From the NCBI GenBank assembly GCA_021771755.1, contig JAETOL010000013.1, positions 1 to 64,000 on the forward strand: a stretch of DNA of 64,000 bases, written 5' to 3'. The notes under the pieces are model-generated. The model ran no database searches, was not told the DNA's origin, and was given only the letters and a program-made list of their open reading frames with translations. The number at the start of each line of letters is the position of its first letter. The stretch's first letter is position 1. Of the stretch, positions 53,106 to 62,080 are shown piece after piece. Origin of the DNA: Lachnospiraceae bacterium. Its GTDB lineage: Bacteria; Bacillota; Clostridia; Lachnospirales; Lachnospiraceae. Made by a program: the position numbers and the translations under genes.

Positions 53106-54320
53106 TCAGTCTTTTACCCGGATCATGGTTACCACTTTACCATTGAGTTTTGCAGCTTTTTCTTTATATTCGCCCTGCTTTACCGCCGGGGTAATAAACG
53201 CAAACTCACCAGGGAATTTCTTCAGATTTACAACCTCAACTGCTCCAAACACTTCTTCTACCTGCTCTACAGTAGCGCCCTTGACTCTTACAAAGAATCT
53301 GCCCACCACATCGTCCATTTCCATTGGATGAAGCGGATTGCTTGTCCAGTTGGTCATGATATTCCTGTGAAGGTGCTTGGCCTCATCTACTACGTCAGCT
53401 ACCACTGCACTTGCAGTCGGAAGCTTACCTGCGCCGCTGCCGTAGAACATTGCATCGCCCAGAACATTGCCGTGTACAAACACTCCGTTAAAGACGTCAT
53501 TCACACTGAACAGAGGGCTTTTTCTGCTAAGAAGGAACGGAGCCACCATAGCATAAAAGGAATCCTGTCCCACCTTGCGGCTGGTCGCAAGAAGCTTAAT
53601 GGTCATTCCAAGCTCTGCTGCATATTCCATATCCTCCGGTGTGATCTTTGTGATGCCTTCTGTATAAATTTCCTCGTAATTCAGGAATTTTCCATATGCC
53701 AGAGAAGAAAGGATGGCGATCTTACGGCATGCATCATAGCCTTCCACATCCGCAGTCGGGTCTGCTTCCGCATAGCCTTTCTGCTGTGCTTCCTTCAGCA
53801 CATCGTCAAATGCAGAGCCTTCTGTGCTCATTTTGTAGAGCATATAGTTTGTAGTACCGTTGAGGATTCCTGTAATCTCATCGATCTCGTCTGCAGTCAG
53901 AGAAGAATTTAATGCACGGATAATGGGAATACCACCTCCGCAGCTTGCTTCAAACAGGAAATTAATATCCTTTTCTCTTGCGATCTCCATCAGCTCCGGG
54001 CCATGCTTGGCCACAAGAGCTTTGTTGGAAGTGCAGACACTTTTTCCGGATTCCAGTGCTCTCTTTACAAAGGTATAAGCCGGCTCGATACCGCCCATAA
54101 CCTCTACCACGATATCTACCTCCGGATCGTTTGCGATGATCTCATAATCATGGACCAGGATCTCCTGTACCGGATCTCCCGGAAAATCTCTGAGATCCAG
54201 GACATATTTGATGTTGATCTCTGCACCTGCACGTTTATTGATGCTTTTATGGTTTGTGTTGATTACTTCTACCACACCGCTTCCAACAGTGCCGTATCCT
54301 AATACTGCTATATTTACCAT
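53106..54320 (-). CDS. hom: Homoserine dehydrogenase
   Basis: A 404-residue enzyme with an N-terminal Rossmann NAD(P) site (VNIAVLGYGTVGSGVVEVI), SNKALVAKHG, the catalytic EASCGGGIPIIRAL, GILNGTTNYML and EGYDACRKIAILSSLAYG. A C-terminal ACT domain (FFVRVKGATVEQVEEVFG) suggests threonine feedback. It reduces aspartate semialdehyde to homoserine. It follows the ACT-protein gene by 45 bp. Confidence 0.97.
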   Translation of the reverse strand: MVNIAVLGYGTVGSGVVEVINTNHKSINKRAGAEINIKYVLDLRDFPGDPVQEILVHDYEIIANDPEVDIVVEVMGGIEPAYTFVKRALESGKSVCTSNKALVAKHGPELMEIAREKDINFLFEASCGGGIPIIRALNSSLTADEIDEITGILNGTTNYMLYKMSTEGSAFDDVLKEAQQKGYAEADPTADVEGYDACRKIAILSSLAYGKFLNYEEIYTEGITKITPEDMEYAAELGMTIKLLATSRKVGQDSFYAMVAPFLLSRKSPLFSVNDVFNGVFVHGNVLGDAMFYGSGAGKLPTASAVVADVVDEAKHLHRNIMTNWTSNPLHPMEMDDVVGRFFVRVKGATVEQVEEVFGAVEVVNLKKFPGEFAFITPAVKQGEYKEKAAKLNGKVVTMIRVKD

Positions 54321-54365
54321 ATTTTCCTCCCCTGTATGTTTCTTATCTTTTTCTTATGCTTTCGG

Positions 54366-54818
54366 TTATTCCCGACCCAGAATCTTCAGATAATGGATTC
54401 CGTCGATCTTTTCTATAAATTCCACCATGGCTTCCGCATCGCCCTGCCCCGGAAGAATATCCACGCTGAGGGTCAGTGTCGCCACTCCGTTGATGGGAAT
54501 ACTCTGATGGATCGTCAGGATATTTCCATGAAAACGTGCGATGGTATGAAGCACTGCGGACAAAAGTCCCGGTTCGTCATCCATCTGTATGATAAAGGTT
54601 ATGGTTTTTCCTCTTGCCTGATCGTGAAAAGGAAAAATATCATCCTTATATTTATAAAAAGAACTGCGGCTGATACCGGTCTGCTCTGAAGCCTCCTGCA
54701 CCGTCTGCACCTTTCCGGAATCCAGCAGTCTTTTGGCCTCCACTACTTTTAAAAGGACTTCCGGAACTGCCCGTTCCTTTACCACAAAGTATTTATTTTT
54801 TTCTGATGTTTTTTCCAT
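54366..54818 (-). CDS. pheB: ACT domain-containing protein (PheB/UPF0735)
   Basis: A 150-residue protein with an N-terminal helix-turn-helix-like part (VQEASEQTGISRSSFYKYKDDIFPF) and a C-terminal ACT domain (ITFIIQMDDEPGLLSAVLHTIARFHGNILTIHQSIPINGVATLTLSV). It matches the UPF0735/PheB family often found directly upstream of hom. It probably binds an amino acid and may regulate the pathway. The ATG at 54818 follows GGGGAGGGG and replaces a longer in-frame reading. It is the first gene of the operon. Confidence 0.9.
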   Translation of the reverse strand: MEKTSEKNKYFVVKERAVPEVLLKVVEAKRLLDSGKVQTVQEASEQTGISRSSFYKYKDDIFPFHDQARGKTITFIIQMDDEPGLLSAVLHTIARFHGNILTIHQSIPINGVATLTLSVDILPGQGDAEAMVEFIEKIDGIHYLKILGRE

Positions 54819-54845
54819 ATTCCCCTCCCCTGTATGATAAAAGAA

Positions 54846-54903
54846 AATCCCCCGCAGGGATGTCCGTTTCATAAGGACACATGTTTTCCTACGAGGGATA
54901 TGT
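54846..54903 (-). terminator. Terminator between prfB and the aspartate operon
   Basis: Minus strand: ATCCCTCGTAGG pairs with CCTGCGGGGGAT, with an inner ATGTGTCC/GGACAT stem, followed by TTTTC. Confidence 0.75.
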
Positions 54904-54972
54904 TATCACACCTGACTATAGTCTGCAAGTATTTTTTATCCCTGCAGCTTCAGGAAAATGGGGATCCGGAGA

Positions 54973-56098
54973 TCAACTCTGTTCCGGTTTTCTGGAAAGG
55001 GCGATCCACTTCAGGTATGCATTGATAAACAGATCGATACCGCCGTCCATCACTGCATCCACATTTCCGGTTTCTTCATTTGTACGGTGATCCTTCACCA
55101 TGGTATACGGCTGCATGACATAAGAACGTATCTGATTGCCCCAGCCGATGTCCGTCACCTCGCCGCGGATACCGGAAAGCTTCTCCTCAGCCTCCTGCTG
55201 TTTCAGAAGATAGAGTTTTGCCTTCAGCATCTGCATGGCCTTGTCTTTATTCATATGCTGAGAACGCTCATTCTGACACTGTACGACGATTCCTGTGGGG
55301 AAATGCGTAATACGGATAGCAGAAGAGGTTTTGTTGATGTGCTGTCCGCCGGCACCGCTGCTTCGGTAGGTGTCGATACGGATATCATCATCATTGATCT
55401 CCACGTCCAGATCTTTCTTGATATCCGGCATAACATCGCAGGATACAAAGGAGGTCTGACGCTTGCCTGCAGCATTGAACGGTGAAATACGCACAAGACG
55501 ATGGACTCCCTTCTCTGACTTCAGATAACCGTAGGCATTCTCTCCGTTTACCTGGAAAGTCACAGATTTCACTCCGGCTTCATCTCCGTCAAGATAATCA
55601 AGCACTTCCATCGTAAAGCCCTTGCGGTCTACCCAGCGGCTGTACATACGGTACAACATTCCGCACCAGTCGCAGGCTTCTGTTCCGCCGGCTCCGGCAT
55701 TCAGCTTGATAATGGCATTTTCGCTGTCATATTCTCCTGACAGAAGTGTCTTCACACGAATGTTGTCAAAGTTTGCACAGAACTCATCCAACATTTCCTG
55801 GATTTCCGGAATCAGGTCCGGATCGTTCTCTTCGTAGCCCATCTCGATCATGGTCTCCATATCCTCCATCTGTGTGACCAGATTGTGATAGGTTTCCATA
55901 TCGTCCTTCATGCTCTTTAATTCTTTCATTTTTTTCTGGGAAACCTCCGCGTCATCCCAGAAATCAGGCGCCTCCATTTCGCGCTCTAATTCTTCAACCC
56001 GCTTTTCTTTGTTAGCGAGGTCAAAGTGAATCCCTCACTTCCACTAATGGTTCTGTGTATGTTGCAAGAATACTCTTGAACTGATCTAATTCAACCAC
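54973..56098 (-). CDS. prfB: Peptide chain release factor 2 with programmed +1 frameshift
   Basis: RF2 recognises UAA and UGA stops. The main part carries the catalytic GGQ in SSGAGGQHINKTSSAIRITH and the RF2-type SPF stretch in RISPFNAAGKR. The first 25 codons lie in another frame: from a GTG at 56098 they run to CTT-TGA at 56026-56021, where a +1 slip on CTTTGAC reads on as DLANKEKRVEELEREME. An SD-like AGGG precedes the slip site, as in classical prfB autoregulation. The total span, 1126 bases, fits 374 residues plus one skipped base. GAAGGTGAAGCT upstream serves as ribosome site. Confidence 0.93.
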
Positions 56099-56229
56099 AG
56101 CTTCACCTTCTTTCTATATATTATTGAAACCTGCAGTCTATGCATGTTTCAAGTATTCCTAGAATATCATAATTATGCAGAAACTGCAAGGGAAGTCGTG
56201 CAAAAGACATGCTCCGGCTTCCCTTGTTT

Positions 56230-57972
56230 TTAAGCTTCCTCTGTTGTTTTTTTGCTGTGCTGATATGCGTCCTGAATAAAATCCACACATCTTTCAATTC
56301 CTACTGAGCTGCTGTTCAGACAGATGTCATAATTCTTTGCCCCGCCAAACACCTGCCCTGTATAATATTCGTAATAAGAAGCACGTTTTTTGTCTGTTTT
56401 CTCAATCTTTGCCAGAGCCTTTTCGTCTGCTTCTTTATATATGCTCAATTCTTTCTTTCCTGCTGTCAAGCTCTGCATAAATAAAGACTTTTAATACATT
56501 TTTGTAATCCTTCAGAATATAATCCGCACAGCGTCCTACAATAATGCAGTCCCCTTTTTCTGCAATCTCCCGGATCACAGAGGTCTGATGCAGAAACGCT
56601 TTGTCGCTGAGGGACAGATCATGCTGTACTCCTTCTCCCAGCTGCTGCCAGAATCCGCCGGCTCCTTTGGAATCTGCATTTTCAAAATAGCTCCTGTCAA
56701 TGGGGCAGGTCTCTGCCGCCATCTCGATCAGTTCATGATCATAAAAAGGGATTCCCAGCCGTTCTGACAGCTGTTTTCCCACTTCTCTTCCACCGCTTCC
56801 ATACTGTCTGCTGATGGTAATGACCGTGGGATTTGCCCTTTCTGCCGTCAGTCCCGCAGTCTCCTGCAGCTGGCTTCCGTTTCCAAACTCTCCGGCCCAC
56901 TCAAACCCTTTTTTTGCCATTACCACAGCTATGATCTCATTGATCACAGCAGCGGCAGCTATGGTACCCTGAATGATCGCCGCACACTCCGGCGCCGGAC
57001 CACTCAGTACGGAAACCGCAATTCCCGTAAAGACAAGAGAAACTCCCGAATGGGGCAAAAGCGTAAATCCAAGGTACTTTTTCACCGTTTTCGGTGATTT
57101 TGTGATGCTGGCGCCAAAATATGCACCAAAATATTTTCCCAGTGCCCTGGCAACAATATAAATCGCGGTAAACAGTCCTGCTCCCATGATCAGATGATAA
57201 TCCAGTGGTGCACCCAGATTCAGAATCACAATGATCATGGCAATTCCCAGAATAGGATTGAAGATATGCATGATCTGTTCCAGTCTTTTTTCTGAAACCA
57301 TGTTAGAAAAGGTTGCGGAAAATGCCATTCCGATCAGCATGAAATTCAGCACCAGTCCCGCGAGAAATCCGGTTGCCGCACCGATCAGCAGCGGAAGCAG
57401 CACCACCAGGGCGATCATATAAGCCGGAAGCTCTCCTGCCGAAAGATTTCCGGCTACAATGGCGATCGCAGTAAAAAATATGATACATCCGATGATATCA
57501 TCCAGAGCCGCCATGGGGATCAGCGTATTGGTTACAGGTCCCTTTGTCTTAAACTCCCTCACGATCGAAAGTGCAGGTGCAGTGGCCAGTGCAATCCCTC
57601 CAAACAGAAACGCAAGGTACAGCGGAATATCCTGCGTATAAAAGACAATTCCAAACACAAGTGAGACAAATAAAAAAGTTCCTACAGATTGTGTAACTGT
57701 AGTGATCACAATGGCCTTTCCTGACCGGCGAAGCTTCTTCCATACCAGCTCCGTTCCGATCATCAGACCCACTGCACATTCCAGAATATGCACGATGGTC
57801 TGGTACCAGCCTGCATCCAGTATCTCTGATCCATTAAGGAGATTCCATGAGATCCCAGGATCATTCCTGCGATCAGCCATCCCAGAATTGACGGAAGCTT
57901 GACCTTTGAAATCAGTTTTCCTGCAAAAAATGCCAGAATAATTGCCAGTAACAGTTGTACAAAAGATATCAT
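56230..57972 (-). pseudogene. Cation/proton antiporter fused to cytidylate kinase-like domain, frameshifted
   Basis: The N-terminal ~380 residues form a Kef/NhaP-type antiporter with about twelve helices (MISFVQLLLAIILAFFAGKLI, GLMIGTELVWKK, AALDDIIGCIIFFTAIAIVAG, LLPHSGVSLVFTGIAVSVLSG). A linker leads into a cytidylate kinase-like domain with P-loop region TVITISRQYGSGGREVGKQL and a C-terminal KRASYYEYYTGQVFG. Two frameshifts break it: one near 57835 after GMILGSHGISLM, and one near 56440 in a short AT repeat (CATATATAAAG) where loss of one AT unit would explain the break. Whether these are real or sequencing errors cannot be decided here. Confidence 0.75.
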
Positions 57973-58007
57973 GGTTCGGTTCCTCCAAGCTGTTTCATTA
58001 TTTTTTC

Positions 58008-58527
58008 TTACAGATCTTCTTTTGCAATGCCATACAGCATGATATCCAGAATCTTTGAAAGATTCACTTCATGGTTCTGGATCAGTGTATGGATATTCTC
58101 GTCTTTACAGGATCTTCTCTGAAAATATCCGTTGAACATCTCCAGAAATACCCGGATATATTCTACGGCAGTATCTGTATTGATCCCGTCTCAGGACCGC
58201 CTGAAAAAAAAGATTGGCATAATATGGGTTTCCTTCAAAAAAATGCTGGCGGGCAGAAAACAGATCATGTATGCGTTCCTGCACGCTCTTCCCCTGGCAA
58301 TCGCTGTTTTTAAAGCAGAGTGTCATTTTTTCAAAACACTCTTCCACACATTTTAAATACAGTTCATCTTTATTTTTAAAATTATGATAGATCAGCCCCT
58401 TGGAAATCTGATTTTCATTACAGAGGGTTGTCAGAGAAGCTGCATCATAACTCTTTGTCCCGAACTCTTCCATGGCGGCTGTCATGATCCGCTCATAGGT
58501 CCGCCTTGTTTTTTCTTCTTTTTTCAT
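58008..58527 (-). pseudogene. TetR/AcrR family regulator, frameshifted
   Basis: The N-terminal helix-turn-helix is intact (RRTYERIMTAAMEEFGTKSYDAASLTTLCNENQISKGLIYHNFKNKDELYLKCVEECF). After ANLFFQAVLRRD near 58195 the frame shifts; the true C-terminal part resumes as INTDTAVEYIRVFLEMFNGYFQRR and ends KILDIMLYGIAKEDL at 58008. A stretch of the ligand domain also appears to be missing at the junction, since the family is usually about 190-200 residues. It lies 35 bp upstream of the damaged antiporter gene and probably controlled it. Confidence 0.75.
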
Positions 58528-58548
58528 AAACAATTCTCCCTGTTACAA

Positions 58549-58590
58549 TAAAAAGGACACTTCCCAGTTATTCACTGAGAAGTGTCCTTT
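58549..58590. terminator. Terminator between MBL hydrolase and TetR gene
   Basis: AAAAGGACACTTC pairs with GAAGTGTCCTTTT with an inner CAGT/ACTG, followed on the minus strand by TTTTTATT. It ends the MBL hydrolase transcript. Confidence 0.85.
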
Positions 58591-58593
58591 TCT

Positions 58594-59394
58594 TTACAGC
58601 CGGATTCTTTCCAGATCCTCCGGAACGTAAAGATTTCCACTGAAATATTTTTTTCCTTCTGCTGTATAAAGCTCTTTTCTTCTTTTTATATTTTTATCCT
58701 CTGTATGATAAAGAATCAGATTTTTCACTCCAAGGCTTTCTGCCAGTTCCGCAGCATCTTTGGCTGTAGAATGATGTTTCTCATAAGGTCGGAACTCTTC
58801 TGCCTGGTCAAACAGACAAAACGCCTCATGGAGAAGCCACTTGCTGTTTCTGGCATATTTTTCCTCACAGGGATTGTAGGGTTCATCTCCGCAGCAGGTC
58901 AGTTTCTCTTTGTTTCCCAGATCCATACAGAATCCATACTGTTTCGCCTTGGTAGATCCAATGTCAAAGAATGTGACCTTCCTTCCCATCAGAGTGCGTT
59001 CCTCACCGTCTTTTACCACTTCCATGTGAAGCCTGTCTCCGATAAATCCTGTCTCTTTTTCAGAAAAAAGCTGATAAGCCATATTTTTCAGAATTGAGAT
59101 TACCTCCTCATGCCCATAGATCCAGGCCTCTCCCTCATACTTTCCGCGGCTGATGTTCTGACAGATCATGCGGATCATCCAGACGATCCCCATAAGGTGG
59201 TCCACATGTTTGTGGGTCACAAAGATCTCCCGCATATCTTTCCAGTCAAAGCCGGCATTTTTCAGCTGTGTCAGAAGCGTATTTCCCCCGCCTCCGTCCA
59301 CTAACAGATGTTTTTCCCCATCCCGGAGTACAAAACAGGTATTATAACATTCTGTTACTACAGCGTTTCCTGTTCCAAGCATGGTAATGTCCAT
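58594..59394 (-). CDS. MBL-fold metallo-hydrolase, RNase Z-like
   Basis: A 266-residue metallo-beta-lactamase-fold hydrolase. The zinc motif is VTHKHVDHLMG (HxHxDH), the next ligands fall in CCGDEPYNP and LHEAFCLF, and the C-terminal His is in NLILYHTED. The overall order resembles the ElaC/RNase Z side of the superfamily, but it lacks the long flexible arm of true RNase Z and its substrate is unknown. It is probably monocistronic. Confidence 0.85.
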   Translation of the reverse strand: MDITMLGTGNAVVTECYNTCFVLRDGEKHLLVDGGGGNTLLTQLKNAGFDWKDMREIFVTHKHVDHLMGIVWMIRMICQNISRGKYEGEAWIYGHEEVISILKNMAYQLFSEKETGFIGDRLHMEVVKDGEERTLMGRKVTFFDIGSTKAKQYGFCMDLGNKEKLTCCGDEPYNPCEEKYARNSKWLLHEAFCLFDQAEEFRPYEKHHSTAKDAAELAESLGVKNLILYHTEDKNIKRRKELYTAEGKKYFSGNLYVPEDLERIRL

Positions 59395-59452
59395 AATGTT
59401 CTCTCCTCGTTCTGTTTTCCGGTTAAAATCCGGTAACTGTTTTTATTTTATC

Positions 59453-59516
59453 ATAAAAAAAACATCGCTGCCACAAAGGAATCCTTCTGTCCTCTGCCCT
59501 GCAGCAATGTTTTTTT
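59453..59516. terminator. Terminator after the DapF-like gene
   Basis: AACATCGCTGC (59461-59471) pairs with GCAGCAATGTT (59501-59511), with one G-U-type mismatch. T-runs on one side and A-runs on the other make it usable in both directions. Confidence 0.7.
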
Positions 59517-59519
59517 ATA

Positions 59520-60368
59520 TTAAGAGAAAAAGCTCTCTGCCACTCTCATATCAGCCACATAGCCTACGCTTCCCGTCATATAAATGTCTCCGTTTTCGCT
59601 GATGTCAATCTGGATCATTCCACCAGGCTGGTTCACGTTCACACGATTCTCCACCAGTCCCAGACGATAAGCTGCCACAGCGGCCGCGCAGCTTCCTGTT
59701 CCGGATGCCTTGGTATAACCGGAGCCTCTTTCCCAGATTTCAATATCCAGGTTTCCGGTATCGATCTTCCGGCAGATCTGAAGATTCATGCGCTCCGGAA
59801 ATTCATCTGCATTTTCCACATAGGGTCCCAGCTCTCTGGCTGTTTTTTCATCCACCTTATCCATGAAAATAATACAATGAGGATTTCCTACTGTCAGGCA
59901 GGTCGCCTTATATTCCTTATTATGGAAAGCAAACGTTTCATTTATAACCTCACGGATCTCCCCTGTAACCGGAATCTCCCTGGATACAAAAGAAGCCTTT
60001 CCCATATTCACACGGAACTCTGTGGCACGATTATTGAGACATTCCACCTCAATCGGGCCGGAAAGAGTTTCGATGCTGAATTTTTTCTCTTTGACATACT
60101 GCTGATCCATCAGATATTTGGCGAAAATACGCACACCGTTTCCACTGATCGCTGCTTCGCTTCCATCTGCATTAAAAATATGCACACCCATTTTACCATT
60201 GATCTCCACCGGACCATAGAGAACCCCGTCTGCACCCAGTCCAAAGCCTCTCTGGCACATCAGTGCAACCTTCTTTCCCTGAAGCTGCACACGGTTTCTG
60301 TTAGGGTCTATCACAAGATAATCATTTCCGAGTCCCTGATATTTGATCATTGTAATGCAGTCTGCCAT
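59520..60368 (-). CDS. DapF-fold protein with both catalytic cysteines replaced by serine
   Basis: A 282-residue protein with clear diaminopimelate epimerase fold signatures (MIKYQGLGNDYLVIDP, FNADGSEAAISGNGVRIFAKYL, VGNPHCIIFMD, ERGSGYTKASGTGSCAAAVAA). In classical DapF the motifs read CGNG and ACGxGxC; here the two active-site Cys are Ser75 and Ser222. A normal two-base thiol epimerisation is therefore unlikely, and another racemase, epimerase or eliminating activity should be considered. Full length, good ribosome site (AGAGG), no other decay. It is transcribed alone, divergent from the AraC gene. Confidence 0.85.
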   Translation of the reverse strand: MADCITMIKYQGLGNDYLVIDPNRNRVQLQGKKVALMCQRGFGLGADGVLYGPVEINGKMGVHIFNADGSEAAISGNGVRIFAKYLMDQQYVKEKKFSIETLSGPIEVECLNNRATEFRVNMGKASFVSREIPVTGEIREVINETFAFHNKEYKATCLTVGNPHCIIFMDKVDEKTARELGPYVENADEFPERMNLQICRKIDTGNLDIEIWERGSGYTKASGTGSCAAAVAAYRLGLVENRVNVNQPGGMIQIDISENGDIYMTGSVGYVADMRVAESFFS

Positions 60369-60584
60369 TTTTGAAAACCTCTCTTTCCTTTGCCGTTACT
60401 GTACCTTCTGATACCATTATATCGAATATTTTTCCTATGTATATAGGATAAAATGCCATCTACATTGCAAAAAGTGCGGTCATTTTCTCTATCATATCTT
60501 GTCATTTTCCTGTCTTTTCTATATAGTATAAATAACATCAGGATACAAAAAGCTAATATTGCAGCAGAAAATGGAGAGGATATT

Positions 60585-61400
60585 ATGTACGAAACAGAAA
60601 AAACCGGCTACCTGGAAGAAGATTTCCGGCTGTTCCATCTAAAAGACCAGATAAAAAAAGAATATTCCTATCATTATCATGATTTTCATAAAATCCTGAT
60701 CTTTCTTTCTGGAAAAGTCACCTACCATATAGAGGGAAAAGCATATCATCTGAAACCTTGGGATATGCTCCTGGTCAGCCGTGGTGCCATCCATATGCCG
60801 GAAATTGATTTTTCGGTTCCCTACGATCGCTTTATTCTCTGGATTCGAAAGGACATCCGTTGTCAGGAACTTACCTCCTGTTTCCAGAAGGCCTCAGACC
60901 GGAGTTTCAGCCTCATCCGTCTGAATTCTCATCTTCAGGAGCAGTTAAAAGATATCCTGTATGAACTGGAAGCTTCACTGTCCGGTCAGAAATTTGGAGA
61001 TGCTCTTCTAAAAGATGCGCTGTTTACTCAATTTATGGTCTATATCAACCGTATTTTTCTCCAAAAAGAATATATTACAGACAAAAAATCCTATTCCGCT
61101 GATTCCCAGGTAGAAAAACTGGTCCGGTACATTAACCAGAATCTGGAAAAGGATCTTTCTATTGATCAGCTTGCAGGGACGTTCTTTCTCAGCCGCTATC
61201 ATATGATGCGAAAATTCAAGGAGGAGACCGGCTATACCATTCACAGTTATATCACCAGCAAAAGACTTCTTCTGGCCAGATCACTGATCTCACAGGGTAT
61301 TCCCGTCATGAAAGCTTCCGTGCAAAGCGGCTTTCGGGATTATACTACTTTTGTACGAGCTTACAAAAAGCAGTTTGGCGGTCCTCCTACACAGGAATGA
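60585..61400 (+). CDS. AraC family transcriptional regulator
   Basis: A 271-residue regulator. The N-terminal cupin sensing domain (about 20-100) shows YSYHYHDFHKILIFLSGKVTYHIEGKAYHLKPWDMLLVSRGAIH. The C-terminal double helix-turn-helix (about 170-268) shows LSIDQLAGTFFLSRYHMMRKFKEETGYTIHSYI and GIPVMKASVQSGFRDYTTFVRAYKKQFGGPP. The ATG at 60585 follows GGAGAGG; a longer in-frame reading has no ribosome site. It may control the nitroreductase or the DapF-like gene on either side. Confidence 0.9.
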   Translation: MYETEKTGYLEEDFRLFHLKDQIKKEYSYHYHDFHKILIFLSGKVTYHIEGKAYHLKPWDMLLVSRGAIHMPEIDFSVPYDRFILWIRKDIRCQELTSCFQKASDRSFSLIRLNSHLQEQLKDILYELEASLSGQKFGDALLKDALFTQFMVYINRIFLQKEYITDKKSYSADSQVEKLVRYINQNLEKDLSIDQLAGTFFLSRYHMMRKFKEETGYTIHSYITSKRLLLARSLISQGIPVMKASVQSGFRDYTTFVRAYKKQFGGPPTQE

Positions 61401-61539
61401 TTTTTGACTCGTTGCTGTGAACGCAGTGAAAAAGAATAAATTAACTGCTTTGTCCGTAAATTTTCTTTGCAAAACCAACGAAAGAATGTGATAATACTTA
61501 TATCTTATTATATCTTAAGTTTTAAGGAGGAGAATTTAT

Positions 61540-62076
61540 ATGGAATTTCAGAAACTGATTGAAAAAAGAAGAAGTGTACGTAAATACAGCCCTGACAGAG
61601 AAATCTCCAAAGAAGATATCCTGGAGATGATCCGTGCTGCTCAGGAAGCACCATCCTGGAAAAACTCCCAGACCGGCCGCTATTATTGCGTAACATCAAA
61701 AGAAATGTCAGAGCGTTTCCGCAAAGAATGTCTTCCTGCAGGAAACGCCCTGAAATGTGAAAATGCAATTGTGATCGTTTCTACGTTTGTGCGTGACCGT
61801 TCCGGATTCAAACAGGACGGAACTCCAGAAAATGAACTTGGCAACGGATGGGGATGTTATGATCTTGGACTGCAGAATGCCAACCTCATCCTCAAAGCAG
61901 AAGAAGCTGGTTACGGCACTCTTGTCATCGGTATTCGTGATGCAGACAGCATCCGTTCTCTGCTTTCCATTCCAGAAAATGAAATCATCGTTTCTGTAAT
62001 AGCTGTAGGCATTCCGGCAGATGAACCGAAACGTCCGGCAAGAAAAGAAACAGAAGAAATCGTTAAATTCTTCTGA
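61540..62076 (+). CDS. Nitroreductase family protein
   Basis: A 178-residue flavoprotein of the nitroreductase family: FQKLIEKRRSVRKYSPDREISKEDILEMIRAAQEAPSWKNSQTG holds the FMN phosphate-binding Arg pair, followed by LGLQNANLILKAEEAGYGTLVIG and the C-terminal VGIPADEPKRPARK. It reduces nitro or quinone-type compounds with NAD(P)H; the native substrate is unknown. AAGGAGGA precedes the ATG. Its stop lies 4 bp from that of the convergent ABC gene. Confidence 0.92.
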   Translation: MEFQKLIEKRRSVRKYSPDREISKEDILEMIRAAQEAPSWKNSQTGRYYCVTSKEMSERFRKECLPAGNALKCENAIVIVSTFVRDRSGFKQDGTPENELGNGWGCYDLGLQNANLILKAEEAGYGTLVIGIRDADSIRSLLSIPENEIIVSVIAVGIPADEPKRPARKETEEIVKFF

Positions 62077-62080
62077 CCGA

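Noticed and set aside
56188..56225. Terminator after the antiporter pseudogene
   Set aside because: A good hairpin exists, but its T-run is on the plus-strand side, where no gene precedes it; on the minus strand it is not followed by a U-run.
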